A stretch of 64,000 bases of DNA from Ferirhizobium litorale. Lineage in GTDB: Bacteria; Pseudomonadota; Alphaproteobacteria; Rhizobiales; Rhizobiaceae. The stretch lies in assembly GCA_030028905.1 (NCBI GenBank), contig JALDYZ010000018.1:20836-84835 (forward strand). Reading direction: 5' to 3'. Shown here piece after piece: positions 9,601-17,615 of this stretch. Position 1 is the stretch's first letter. Each line of letters begins with the position of its first letter. A program made the position numbers and the translations under genes. Under the pieces are notes generated by a model that was not told the DNA's origin, made no database searches, and saw only the letters and a program-made list of their open reading frames with translations.

Positions 9601-10458
9601 ATGAATCGTTTTCCCATGTTCAGCCCGCAATTGCTAGTCACCTTCGTCGCCGTATGCGAGGGCAGCAGCTTTACCCGCGCCGCGGAACGGGTGAACCTGT
9701 CCCAGTCCACCGTCAGCCAGCAGATCCGGCGGCTCGAGGAACTGCTGGGCAAGGCGTTGTTCGATCGCGACTCGCATCAGGTGCAACTCACGGAGGAGGG
9801 CGTTAAGCTCCTGAGCTACGCGCGCCGGATCATCGCCCTGAACGAGGAAGCGCATGATGCCCTTACCGGACCTTGGCGCGACGGCGTGCTGCGGCTCGGC
9901 ATGCCGGAGGATTTTACCGTGCCGACCGCGGAGTTGCTGGCGGCGTTCAAGCGGGAACATCCGCATCTCCGGCTCGACGTCACCAGCGGCCTGAGCGCCG
10001 ACCTGCATCATGCCTATCGGCAGGAGGAACTGGACCTGATCCTCGTCAAGCAACGCCGCAGCCATCTGCCGCGGGCGGCGCGGCCCGAACCGCTCTCCTG
10101 GCTGGACAGCGAGGCGCATCCCGCCTTCGGGCAATCGCCGGTGCCCCTGGCGGTCTTTCCCGTCAACGGGTTGTACCGCGAGGAGCTGTTTCAGGCGCTC
10201 GACAGCCTCGGGATCCGCTGGCGCGTGAGCTACAGCAGTTCCAGCCTCGCCGCTCTTGCCGCTGCGTCGGCCGCGGGCCTCGGCGTCAGCCTGCTGCCGA
10301 CGGGCTGTCGCTTGCCGTCACATCGAGTCCTGGGGGACAAGGAAGGGCTGCCACCGGTCGACGACTTCGAACTCGCGCTGTTCTATCGCGACAATTCTCC
10401 GTCCTTTGCCGTCGACCTCGCCGAGCGCCTCGTGGTCTTTTGCGACCTCAAGCGCTAG
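9601..10458 (+). CDS. LysR-family transcriptional regulator
   Basis: The 285-residue protein begins with a LysR helix-turn-helix (FSPQLLVTFVAVCEGSSF, then TRAAERVNLSQSTVSQQIRRLE). A substrate-binding domain of the type 2 periplasmic fold follows, with the usual GLGVSLLPTG segment near residue 225. I place the start at the ATG at 9601; an upstream in-frame extension to 9514 has no family similarity. It lies 110 bases upstream of, and in the same orientation as, the Tat-exported amidohydrolase, so it probably controls that gene. The inducer is not evident. Confidence 0.88.
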   Translation: MNRFPMFSPQLLVTFVAVCEGSSFTRAAERVNLSQSTVSQQIRRLEELLGKALFDRDSHQVQLTEEGVKLLSYARRIIALNEEAHDALTGPWRDGVLRLGMPEDFTVPTAELLAAFKREHPHLRLDVTSGLSADLHHAYRQEELDLILVKQRRSHLPRAARPEPLSWLDSEAHPAFGQSPVPLAVFPVNGLYREELFQALDSLGIRWRVSYSSSSLAALAAASAAGLGVSLLPTGCRLPSHRVLGDKEGLPPVDDFELALFYRDNSPSFAVDLAERLVVFCDLKR

Positions 10459-10567
10459 GTCTGGCCATTAGCGGATCGAATGATAACCATTGGCAAATGT
10501 CGCTGCCATCCGCCGCCGTCGTTCCGTAGATTTCCGGGTGTAGTCTCCAAACTACGATGAGGGAACG

Positions 10568-11977
10568 ATGTTGGACCAGACACTATCGCATAGCCGCAGG
10601 GCATTTCTCAGCCAGACGGGAAAACTGACCACCGCCTGCGCGGTTGCCGGTCTCTCCGGCGCGCTGGCGCATGAAGCATCTGCTGGCAGTGGCGCGTCCA
10701 ACGCGGCCGGCGGAGCGGATGCGTCCGCCGCAACGCTTTCCGATCGCCACTACCTGCTGACCGACGTGCGGCTGGAGGAGGGCTTCGAGTATGACGGCGA
10801 CATCGTCGTTGCGACTCGCACCGCCCTCTATGCGTTGGAAATCAAGGACGGTCGGATTGCCGCCATTCATCCGGCGGGTGCAAGCCTGCCGGACGGCGTT
10901 GTGCGCTACCAGACGAACGGCCACCTGCTCCTGCCGACGATGCGCGACATGCACATCCACCTCGATAAAACCTTTTATGGCGGTCCGTGGCAGGCGCCGC
11001 GCCCGCGCCAGGGCAAGACGATCATGGACATGATCGCGCTCGAGCAAAAGCTGCTGCCGCAATTGCTGCCGACCTCGCAGCAGCGCGCCGAGGGGCTGAT
11101 CGCCCTGCTGCAATCCAAGGGCAGTACGGTGGCGCGCAGCCACTGCAACATCGATCCGGTCAGCGGGCTGAAAAGCCTCGAGCACCTGCAGCGGGCGCTG
11201 GAGAACCACAAGGACGACTTCTCCTGCGAGATCGTCGCCTTCCCGCAGCATGGCCTGCTGCACTCCAAGGTTGACGGCCCGATGCGCGAGGCGATTCAGA
11301 TGGGGGTCGAATATGTCGGCGGGCTCGACCCGACCATTGTTGACGGCGCCATGGAGAAGTCGCTGGACGCCATGTTCCAGATCGCGCTCGACAGCGGCAA
11401 GGGCGTAGACATCCATTTGCATGAGACAAGCCCTGCCGGCGTGGCGGCGATCAACTACATGATCGATACGGTGGAAAAGAACCCGGCCCTCAAGGGCAAG
11501 GTGACGATCAGCCATGCCTTCGCCCTGACGACGCTGTCGCCGGAAGCCCTAAACGAGATGGCCTCGCGCTTTGCCGCAAGCGGGATCACCATCGCCTCGT
11601 CCGTGCCGATCGGCAGCCTGATTATGCCCCTGCCGCAACTGAGCAAGAAGGGCGTTTTCGTGATGACCGGCACCGACAGCGTCATAGACCACTGGTCGCC
11701 GTTCGGCAGCGGCGACATGCTGGAAAAGGCCTATCTCTACGCGCAACTCTATCGCGGCTCCGACGAATTCCACCTGTCGCGGTCGCTCGGGATTGCCACC
11801 GGCGGCATCCTGCCGCTCGACGACGAGGGTTCCCGCGCCTGGCCGAACGTCGGCGACGAGGCCGGCTTCACACTCGTTGATGCCAGCTGCTCGGCGGAGG
11901 CCGTGGCCCGCGTGTCGCCGCGTAGTGCCACCTTCCACAAGGGGCGTCTGGTGGCCGGCCGCGTCGGCGCGGCCTGA
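10568..11977 (+). CDS. Tat-exported amidohydrolase, cytosine deaminase-like
   Basis: The 469-residue protein opens with a twin-arginine signal (SRRAFLSQTGKLTTACAVAG) ending near residue 37, so it should be folded in the cytoplasm and exported to the periplasm. The body is a metal-dependent amidohydrolase of the cytosine-deaminase/atrazine-type group. The first metal motif appears as MHIHLDK rather than HxH at a barrel start; a His appears in RSHCNIDP, another pair in DIHLHE, then ISHAFAL, and the last metal Asp in GTDSVIDHW. It likely deaminates a cyclic amide or pyrimidine-like compound. Export is unusual for a cytosine-deaminase homologue. The start has GAGGG 5 bases upstream. No nucleobase permease is nearby. 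Confidence 0.83.
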   Translation: MLDQTLSHSRRAFLSQTGKLTTACAVAGLSGALAHEASAGSGASNAAGGADASAATLSDRHYLLTDVRLEEGFEYDGDIVVATRTALYALEIKDGRIAAIHPAGASLPDGVVRYQTNGHLLLPTMRDMHIHLDKTFYGGPWQAPRPRQGKTIMDMIALEQKLLPQLLPTSQQRAEGLIALLQSKGSTVARSHCNIDPVSGLKSLEHLQRALENHKDDFSCEIVAFPQHGLLHSKVDGPMREAIQMGVEYVGGLDPTIVDGAMEKSLDAMFQIALDSGKGVDIHLHETSPAGVAAINYMIDTVEKNPALKGKVTISHAFALTTLSPEALNEMASRFAASGITIASSVPIGSLIMPLPQLSKKGVFVMTGTDSVIDHWSPFGSGDMLEKAYLYAQLYRGSDEFHLSRSLGIATGGILPLDDEGSRAWPNVGDEAGFTLVDASCSAEAVARVSPRSATFHKGRLVAGRVGAA

Positions 11978-12050
11978 TCGCGAGTCGGCGCAAAACGGGG
12001 CCGCATTACTGAATCGCGGGCGATAGGGCGATCGCGGGCCACCCTGCCGC

Positions 12051-13673
12051 TCAGTTCCTGAGGCCCGGCGCCTCCTGGCCGGTGCGCGCCACATATTCGG
12101 TATAGCCGCCACCATACTGGTGGACGCCGTCCGGCGTCACTTCCAGCACGCGGTTGGAAAGTGCGGCGAGGAAGTGGCGGTCGTGCGACACGAAAAGCAT
12201 GGTGCCTTCGTATTGCGATAGCGCCTTGATGAGCATTTCCTTGGTGTCGAGATCGAGATGGTTGGTGGGCTCGTCCAGCACCAGCAGGTTCGGCGGATCG
12301 AACAGCATCTTGGCCATCACCAGCCGTGCTTTCTCGCCGCCGGAGAGCACGCGGCACTTCTTCTCCACGTCATCGCCGGAAAATCCGAAGCAGCCGGCAA
12401 GCGCCCGCAGCGATCCCTGGCCCGCCTGCGGGAATGATTCCTCCAGCCACTGGAACACGGTACGGTCGCCATCGAGCAGGTCCATGGCGTGCTGGGCGAA
12501 ATAGCCCATCTTGACGCTCGCGCCCAGCGAGACGATTCCCTTATCCGGCTCGGTCGAGCCGGTAACCAGCTTCAGCAGGGTCGACTTGCCGGCGCCGTTG
12601 ATGCCCATGACGCACCAGCGCTCGCGTCGCCGCACCATGAAGTCGAGCCCTTCATAGATGCTGCGGCTGCCATATGTCTTGTGGACGTTCTTGAGGTTGA
12701 TCACGTCCTCACCTGAACGTGGTGCCGGCTGGAACTCGAAGGCGACCGTCTGACGGCGCCTCGGCGGCTCGACCCGGTCGATCTTTTCCAGCTTCTTGAC
12801 ACGGCTCTGCACCTGCGCGGCATGCGAGGCGCGTGCCTTGAAACGCTCGATGAACTTGATTTCCTTGGCAAGCATTGCCTGCTGGCGCTCGAACTGGGCT
12901 TGCTGCTGCTTCTCGTTTAGAGCCCTCTGCTGCTCATAGAAGGCATAGTCGCCGGAATAGGTGGTCAGCGTGCCGCCGTCGATCTCGATGATCTTGTTGA
13001 CGATGCGGTTCATGAACTCGCGGTCGTGTGAGGTCATGAGCAGGGCGCCATCATAGCCTTTCAGGAATTCCTCCAGCCAGATGAGGCTTTCCAGGTCGAG
13101 GTGGTTGCTTGGCTCGTCCAGAAGCATGGCGTCGGGACGCATCAGCAGGATGCGCGCCAGCGCGACGCGCATCTTCCAGCCGCCCGAGAGCGCACCGACG
13201 TCGCCGTCCATCATCTCCTGGCTGAAGCTCAGACCGGCCAGGACCTCGCGAGCGCGGCCTTCCAGCGCATAGCCGTCCAGTTCTTCGTAGCGCGCCTGCA
13301 CCTCGCCGTAGCGCTCGATGATCTCATCCATCCTGTCGGCCTGGTCGGGATCGGCCATGGCCGCCTCGAGTTCGCGCAGCTCGGCGGCAACGATGCTCAC
13401 CGGCCCGGCGCCCTCCATCACCTCGGCGACCGCGCTGCGACCGTCCATCTCGCCCACATCCTGGTTGAAATAACCGACGGTCATCCCCTTTTCGACCGAC
13501 ACCTGGCCTTCGTCGGGATGCTCTTCCTGGGTGATCATGCGAAGCAGCGTCGTCTTGCCGGCGCCGTTCGGGCCGACGAGACCGATCTTCTCGCCGCTGT
13601 TCAGGGCGGCGGAGGCTTCGATGAAGAGGATGCGGTGGCTGTTCTGCTTGCTGATGTTTTCGATACGGATCAT
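12051..13673 (-). CDS. ABC-F family ATPase (YbiT-like ribosome-associated)
   Basis: The 540-residue protein has two ABC ATPase domains in one chain and no membrane segments, the hallmark of ABC-F translation factors. Domain 1 has GPNGAGKTTLL, the signature LSGGWKMR and LLDEPSNHLD. Domain 2 has GINGAGKSTLL, LSGGEKAR and VLDEPTNHLD. Between them a charged alpha-helical interdomain linker (about 250-310, including KEIKFIERFKARASHAAQ) matches the P-site tRNA interaction motif region. Length and lack of a C-terminal coiled coil resemble YbiT rather than Uup. I set the start at the ATG at 13673 (MIRIENISKQN), since the 19 upstream codons lack family similarity. It is transcribed toward the amidohydrolase gene. 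Confidence 0.9.
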   Translation of the reverse strand: MIRIENISKQNSHRILFIEASAALNSGEKIGLVGPNGAGKTTLLRMITQEEHPDEGQVSVEKGMTVGYFNQDVGEMDGRSAVAEVMEGAGPVSIVAAELRELEAAMADPDQADRMDEIIERYGEVQARYEELDGYALEGRAREVLAGLSFSQEMMDGDVGALSGGWKMRVALARILLMRPDAMLLDEPSNHLDLESLIWLEEFLKGYDGALLMTSHDREFMNRIVNKIIEIDGGTLTTYSGDYAFYEQQRALNEKQQQAQFERQQAMLAKEIKFIERFKARASHAAQVQSRVKKLEKIDRVEPPRRRQTVAFEFQPAPRSGEDVINLKNVHKTYGSRSIYEGLDFMVRRRERWCVMGINGAGKSTLLKLVTGSTEPDKGIVSLGASVKMGYFAQHAMDLLDGDRTVFQWLEESFPQAGQGSLRALAGCFGFSGDDVEKKCRVLSGGEKARLVMAKMLFDPPNLLVLDEPTNHLDLDTKEMLIKALSQYEGTMLFVSHDRHFLAALSNRVLEVTPDGVHQYGGGYTEYVARTGQEAPGLRN

Positions 13674-13742
13674 GGTGCACGCGTCATGGGAAAATTTTGG
13701 CGCCCTTATGTCATGGGTCGTGCGCCACATCCAGCTTGAATC

Positions 13743-13768
13743 AAAAAAGGCCGGGCGAACCCGACCTT
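13743..13768 (-). terminator. Rho-independent terminator of csp
   Basis: On the minus strand a 9-bp stem (AAGGTCGGG pairing with CCCGGCCTT, one G-U) closes a TTCG loop and runs into six T residues. It lies about 60 bases past the cold-shock gene's stop codon. Confidence 0.85.
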
Positions 13769-13790
13769 CTCACGATTGCATCGACGGTTA

Positions 13791-13813
13791 GTGCCAGTAC
13801 ATCCGTGGTCACC
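13791..13813 (-). repeat. 23-nt conserved 3'-UTR element, copy A
   Basis: This 23-base segment of the csp 3' UTR is identical to 37770-37792. On the minus strand it can fold as GGTG-A-CC / GG-CAC(C/T) around the loop ACGGATGTACT. In both places it is followed 18-22 bases later by a near-identical terminator hairpin. Confidence 0.75.
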
Positions 13814-13829
13814 AACCGGACGCAGTCAA

Positions 13830-14039
13830 TCAGGCAGTCTGAAGGTTTTCGGCAGCGCTCTTGCCCGAGCGCTTGTCCTGAACGATCTCAAAGCTGACCT
13901 TCTGGCCTTCGTTCAGCGAGTACATGCCCGACCGTTCCACGGCGGAGATGTGAACGAAAACGTCGGGATCGCCGTTGTCAGGCTGGATAAAGCCAAAGCC
14001 CTTGGCGGAATTGAAGAACTTCACGGTTCCGGTTGTCAT
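13830..14039 (-). CDS. cold-shock protein, CspA family
   Basis: The product has 69 residues, a single cold-shock (OB-fold) domain. RNP1 is KGFGFIQP and RNP2 is VFVHIS, both intact. It should bind single-stranded RNA/DNA and act as an RNA chaperone. Start [10 protein letters not shown] is preceded by AAAGGAAAA; longer frames upstream lie in the 5' UTR. A promoter about 140 bases upstream gives a long leader, as usual for csp mRNAs, and a strong terminator follows. The 3' UTR carries an element shared with a second site at 37.7 kb. Confidence 0.95.
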   Translation of the reverse strand: MTTGTVKFFNSAKGFGFIQPDNGDPDVFVHISAVERSGMYSLNEGQKVSFEIVQDKRSGKSAAENLQTA

Positions 14040-14179
14040 GCGATTTTCCTTTTCAAACGACATAGAGTTCGACGCCGGACGAAAGTCCGCCGCCACGATG
14101 TTTCGATTTTGAGAGGGAAGATCGTCGGAAGCGCCAGAGGCGCGGGAAACAAAGCTCAACAAGCAAGATCGATGAGCGA

Positions 14180-14208
14180 CTTATGCACTGTCTTTGTGTT
14201 GATAACAA
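14180..14208 (-). promoter_or_regulatory. predicted csp promoter with long 5' UTR
   Basis: On the minus strand TTGTTA (14203-14208) and CATAAG (14180-14185) are separated by exactly 17 bases. The predicted start of transcription near 14173 leaves a leader of about 134 bases before the csp ATG. Long structured leaders are characteristic of cold-inducible csp genes. The hexamers are only moderate matches to consensus. Confidence 0.5.
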
Positions 14209-14301
14209 GGCCCCCGCAAAAAAGAGGCACGCGAAACGGGCGCGGGTTCTGCCGCGTCCGCTCTGCAAGCACCTCACAAATCCGACCAACTGCCGCGAAG
14301 G

Positions 14302-14529
14302 CTAATAGGTGTCGCTCAATCCGCCATCCCGCCGATCACCCGACCGAGGCGACATCAGGCTCGGATCGACAAGCGCCGCCTTGAACCTTCGGATGACAAG
14401 CAGCGTCTCCTTGCGGTGGACGCCATCTGGCGCGATGTTCGAGGTCACATAGCCGGCACGTTTCAGTATGCCCTGCATGAGACGCACTTCGGTGGCGCGG
14501 GAGCTCGGCGTTTTCGTCTCGGAATGCAT
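14302..14529 (-). CDS. conserved small hypothetical protein
   Basis: I do not recognise a named family. The 75-residue product (starting MHSETKTPSS) is soluble and basic in its middle part, with VRLMQGILKRAGYVTSNI followed by HRKETLLVIRRFKAAL, which suggests a compact helical protein. The start is well supported: AAGGAGG lies 4 bases upstream of this ATG, whereas an in-frame ATG 14 codons earlier has none. The last ~15 residues are Ser/Arg/Asp-rich and probably disordered. It is on the same strand as csp, separated from it by the csp promoter. Confidence 0.65.
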   Translation of the reverse strand: MHSETKTPSSRATEVRLMQGILKRAGYVTSNIAPDGVHRKETLLVIRRFKAALVDPSLMSPRSGDRRDGGLSDTY

Positions 14530-15119
14530 CTGTCCTCCTTCTGTCGGCGGAAGCAGTTCGACCACAATCACGAAATCCTGGATTCGAAAGCACTACAAAT
14601 GCGAACCGAAGGCCTTTCAGGCAGCGGAAGGCTCCCCACTCGGCAGATATGCTGAAGTTGGCCGCAGAGCGGCGCATACAAAAGGCAGGCGATAGAGATC
14701 GCCGGAGTCAATTTTCAGCAGTTCGACCATCATACCTGAGGACGGCGCTCCAGCCCCCGCTCCCGCCATCGTCCCTGCCAGATACTGTCGATGCCAGACA
14801 ATGCGCCGCGACGGTGAAAAATGCAAGAAAACTTGCGCCGGTTCCGGCGGTTTCATGGCCATTTTGCGTGCCTGCGGTAGCGCCAAGCGCGTCGACCACA
14901 ATCAGCGCGATAGTCTTGCGCCGGCCAAAGGGAGGGTGAGCGCGTTTGCCGTGGCCGCCTGCCCGTCTCGTCGCAACAGCTTCCGGCTTCGTTCTTCTTG
15001 TCTTTCGTCAATTTTCTTTGCGTGGTCTTGGTATTATACTCATTTGGTACAGTATTTTACTTCGAACTCTCGCCGGTCTGTACTACGATCCCCGATGGTG
15101 ATTGAGAGGAGATAAAAGG
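14530..15119. other. 590-base gap without a convincing gene
   Basis: Open frames on both strands here have poor codon use and no recognisable family. The segment 15000-15070 is AT-rich (including TATTATACT at about 15030) and probably holds the promoter of the gene at 15120. Three short related strings (TCGACCACAATCA near 14557 and 14895, TTCGACCATCAT near 14720) hint at degenerate remnants of a repeated sequence. Confidence 0.5.
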
Positions 15120-15590
15120 ATGAGCGATACCAAGAAGCCGGATCCCAATAGCCCGATCCCGAGTGCGGAAAAGCTGCGCATGAACATCCTGGAGCGGCAG
15201 TTGGCCGACATGGACCGCGAGGACAAGCTCAAGGAGGCGCAGCGCAAGGAACACACGAAGTTCGCCGACGAGTTCTTCAAGAAGCATGTCAGCGACGAGG
15301 AGCGCGCCATCATCCAGCGTGTCGTCATGCGGGCGGTCAACGAAGGCAAGATGGAGGCGCTGGTCTACAGCTTCCCATCGGATTTCTGCACCGATAGCGG
15401 CCGCGCGATCAACAACGCCGACCCGGACTGGCCCTCGACCTTGCAGGGAAAGGCCAAGGAACTCTACGACCGATTCAAGGAAGTCGCGCAGCCGCAGGGC
15501 TACCACCTGAAGGCCATGGTCATCAGTTTCCCGGGCGGCGTTCCCGGCGACATCGGCTTCTACCTCAGCTGGGAACCTCCGGTCGCCTGA
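15120..15590 (+). CDS. hypothetical protein, 156 residues
   Basis: No family is recognised. The N-terminal ~60 residues are strongly charged and helical (ILERQLADMDREDKLKEAQR), probably a coiled coil. The C-terminal ~90 residues look like a compact alpha/beta domain, ending in a hydrophobic stretch (MVISFPGGVPGDIGFYLSW). No signal peptide or membrane segment. The ATG at 15120 is preceded by GAGGAGATAAAAGG; an upstream in-frame ATG at 15102 sits before this ribosome-binding site and is rejected. It is 43 bases before the AI-2E transporter gene, in the same direction, so the two are probably co-transcribed. Codon use is strong and typical of the window. Confidence 0.8.
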   Translation: MSDTKKPDPNSPIPSAEKLRMNILERQLADMDREDKLKEAQRKEHTKFADEFFKKHVSDEERAIIQRVVMRAVNEGKMEALVYSFPSDFCTDSGRAINNADPDWPSTLQGKAKELYDRFKEVAQPQGYHLKAMVISFPGGVPGDIGFYLSWEPPVA

Positions 15591-15633
15591 ACTGTCGCGG
15601 CTCGGATGCGTGAACGGGGGAGAATTGCACACT

Positions 15634-16752
15634 ATGGAAAATGATCCATCCTCCGGCATTTCGCGGGAACCACCGGGCGTCACCCATCAAGCGACGATGG
15701 AAACGAGGATCACCGACTTCGTCCGCTTCGGCGTCGTCGCGCTGTTCGCCTACTGGTCGTTTACGCTCGTCGCACCCTTCGTCATCATCACGATCTGGGC
15801 GGCGATCCTGGTGGTGGCGCTCTATCCCGTCTTCAGCTACTTGCGCAAATATACCGGCGGCGGTGGCCGGCTCGCCGCCTTCATGATCACGATCGTCTGC
15901 CTTGCGATCATCATCGGACCGCTTGCGGCCATTGCCCTGAATTTCGCCGACGCCGCCTACTCGTTTTTCGAGAGGGTGAAGGATGGCGGATTTACGGTGC
16001 CGGCACCACCTGCACACGTACGGGACTGGCCGGTGGTCGGCGAGCGCATCTACCAGGTCTGGTTGGCCGCCTCGGCGAACCTGGGACAGGCGCTGCAACG
16101 ACTGGAGCCGTCGCTTCTGCATGCTGGAGGAGTGATCGTATCCAAGATCGCAAGTATCGGCTTCGGCTTGGCGGGTTTCGTCGTATCGGTCATCATCGCC
16201 GGGTTTCTCTTCCGGCCCGCTCCGACGCTGGGCGCAGGGATCAAGCGCTTTGCGCACCGCATCGCGGGCGAAAAAGGCGTGGGTTTCGTCAACATGGCGG
16301 CGGCAACGATCCGCAACGTCGCCCGCGGGGTGATCGGCGTCGCGTTGATACAGACCTTTCTCGCCGGTGTGATCCTCACCCTTTTCGGCTTTCCAGCGCC
16401 GAGCGTGATCGCCTTTCTCGTGCTGATTTTCTGTATCGTGCAGATCGGCCCGGCCCTGGTGCTGCTGCCGGTCGTCATCTGGGCCTGGACCGCGATGGAT
16501 GCGATGAAGGCCCTGGCGTTCACGCTTCTGCTCATCCCGCTGCTGGTGATCGACAATGTCATGAAGCCGATCCTGGTTGCGCGCGGGCTGTCGACGCCGA
16601 CACTTATCATCCTGATGGGCGTGATCGGCGGCACCCTGTCCTATGGCCTGATCGGCCTGTTCCTCGGTCCGATCGTGCTCAGCGTGTTCTACGAACTCCT
16701 GGTCGCATGGATAAAGTCTCCGTCGTCGGGACCGCCGATACCGCCGCGCTGA
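15634..16752 (+). CDS. AI-2E (PerM/YdiK) family transporter
   Basis: The 372-residue protein is an integral membrane protein with about eight hydrophobic segments arranged as two near the N-terminus (about 25-75), a soluble stretch (about 90-170), then a cluster to the C-terminus. This is the PerM/AI-2E family pattern, with the usual motif around PTLIILMGVIGGTLSYGLIGLFLGPIVLS near the end. Members have been linked to AI-2 export and to Na+/H+ or solute movement; the substrate here is unknown. The ATG at 15634 has GGGGGAG about 11 bases upstream; a GTG at 15610 is also open. Its stop codon directly abuts the stop of the converging ppk2 gene, leaving no space for separate terminators. Confidence 0.85.
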   Translation: MENDPSSGISREPPGVTHQATMETRITDFVRFGVVALFAYWSFTLVAPFVIITIWAAILVVALYPVFSYLRKYTGGGGRLAAFMITIVCLAIIIGPLAAIALNFADAAYSFFERVKDGGFTVPAPPAHVRDWPVVGERIYQVWLAASANLGQALQRLEPSLLHAGGVIVSKIASIGFGLAGFVVSVIIAGFLFRPAPTLGAGIKRFAHRIAGEKGVGFVNMAAATIRNVARGVIGVALIQTFLAGVILTLFGFPAPSVIAFLVLIFCIVQIGPALVLLPVVIWAWTAMDAMKALAFTLLLIPLLVIDNVMKPILVARGLSTPTLIILMGVIGGTLSYGLIGLFLGPIVLSVFYELLVAWIKSPSSGPPIPPR

Positions 16753-17586
16753 TCAGAAGACGCTGGGTACGATGTTGCGCGCAGTCGTGTCCTCGGCATA
16801 GTCGTGCGGCTGCTTCTGACGCTTGCCGAGTTCCGGCTCGTCGAACTTCACTTTCTCATAGGGGATCGATTTCAGGATGTGCGAAATGCAGTTGATGCGC
16901 GCCGCCTTCTTGTCATCCGACGGTACGATCCACCAAGGCGCATGCTGGCTGTCGGTCATGCGGATCATCTCGTCATAGGCGCGTGTGTAGTCCCACCAGC
17001 GCCGGTAGGATTCGAGATCCATCGGGCTCAGTTTCCATTGCCGCAGCGGGTCGTCGATGCGGCGGCGGAAGCGGCGCTCCTGCTCATCCTCGCTGACGGT
17101 GAGAAAGTACTTGAGCAGGATCGTGCCGCTCTCGACGAGCGCGGCCTCGAAACGCGGCGCGAGCTCGAGGAAACGGCGCGACTGTTTCTCGGTGCAGAAG
17201 CCCATGACCCGATCGACACCGCCGCGGTTGTACCAGCTGCGATCGAAGATCACGATCTCGCCGGCGGCCGGGAACTGGGCGATATAGCGCTGCATGTAGA
17301 TCTGCGACTTCTCGCGGTCGGTCGGTGCCGGAAGCGCGACGACGCGAAAGACGCGCGGGCTGACGCGCTCCACGAAACGCTTGATGACGCCGCCCTTGCC
17401 GGCGGCGTCGCGGCCTTCGAAAACGATGACGATGCGGGCGCCGGATTTCTTCACCCAGGCCTGCAGGTGCGCGATCTCCACTTGAAGGCGTTGAATTTCC
17501 TTCTCGTAGGCGCGCTTGCGGGCCTTCTTGCCATTCTGCTTCTCGACTCCCTCGCCTTCGGATTTCCCATCGTGCTTCTTGTTCAT
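16753..17586 (-). CDS. ppk2: polyphosphate kinase 2 (PPK2 family)
   Basis: The 277-residue product is a single-domain PPK2 enzyme, which transfers phosphate between polyphosphate and nucleoside diphosphates or monophosphates. The P-loop is FEGRDAAGKGG and the Walker B-type motif is FDRSWYNRGGVDRVMGF; the lid segment with paired arginines (ERRFRRRIDDPLRQWKLS) is present. A charged N-terminal tail of about 40 residues precedes the domain. The ATG at 17586 has GAGGAGG 7 bases upstream. It begins 29 bases after the SulP gene on the same strand, so the two form an operon. Whether it uses ADP, GDP or AMP cannot be decided by eye. Confidence 0.93.
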   Translation of the reverse strand: MNKKHDGKSEGEGVEKQNGKKARKRAYEKEIQRLQVEIAHLQAWVKKSGARIVIVFEGRDAAGKGGVIKRFVERVSPRVFRVVALPAPTDREKSQIYMQRYIAQFPAAGEIVIFDRSWYNRGGVDRVMGFCTEKQSRRFLELAPRFEAALVESGTILLKYFLTVSEDEQERRFRRRIDDPLRQWKLSPMDLESYRRWWDYTRAYDEMIRMTDSQHAPWWIVPSDDKKAARINCISHILKSIPYEKVKFDEPELGKRQKQPHDYAEDTTARNIVPSVF

Positions 17587-17615
17587 CTCTTGTCCTCCTC
17601 GGTTTTCCGATATGT

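Noticed and set aside
10480..10520. TGGCAAATGTCGCTGCC as a sigma-54 promoter
   Set aside because: The GG and GC elements are not separated by 10 bases.
14617..14901. Minus-strand frame of 94 codons as a gene
   Set aside because: Arginine/proline-poor reading without family similarity, weak ribosome-binding site and poor codon use toward the end.
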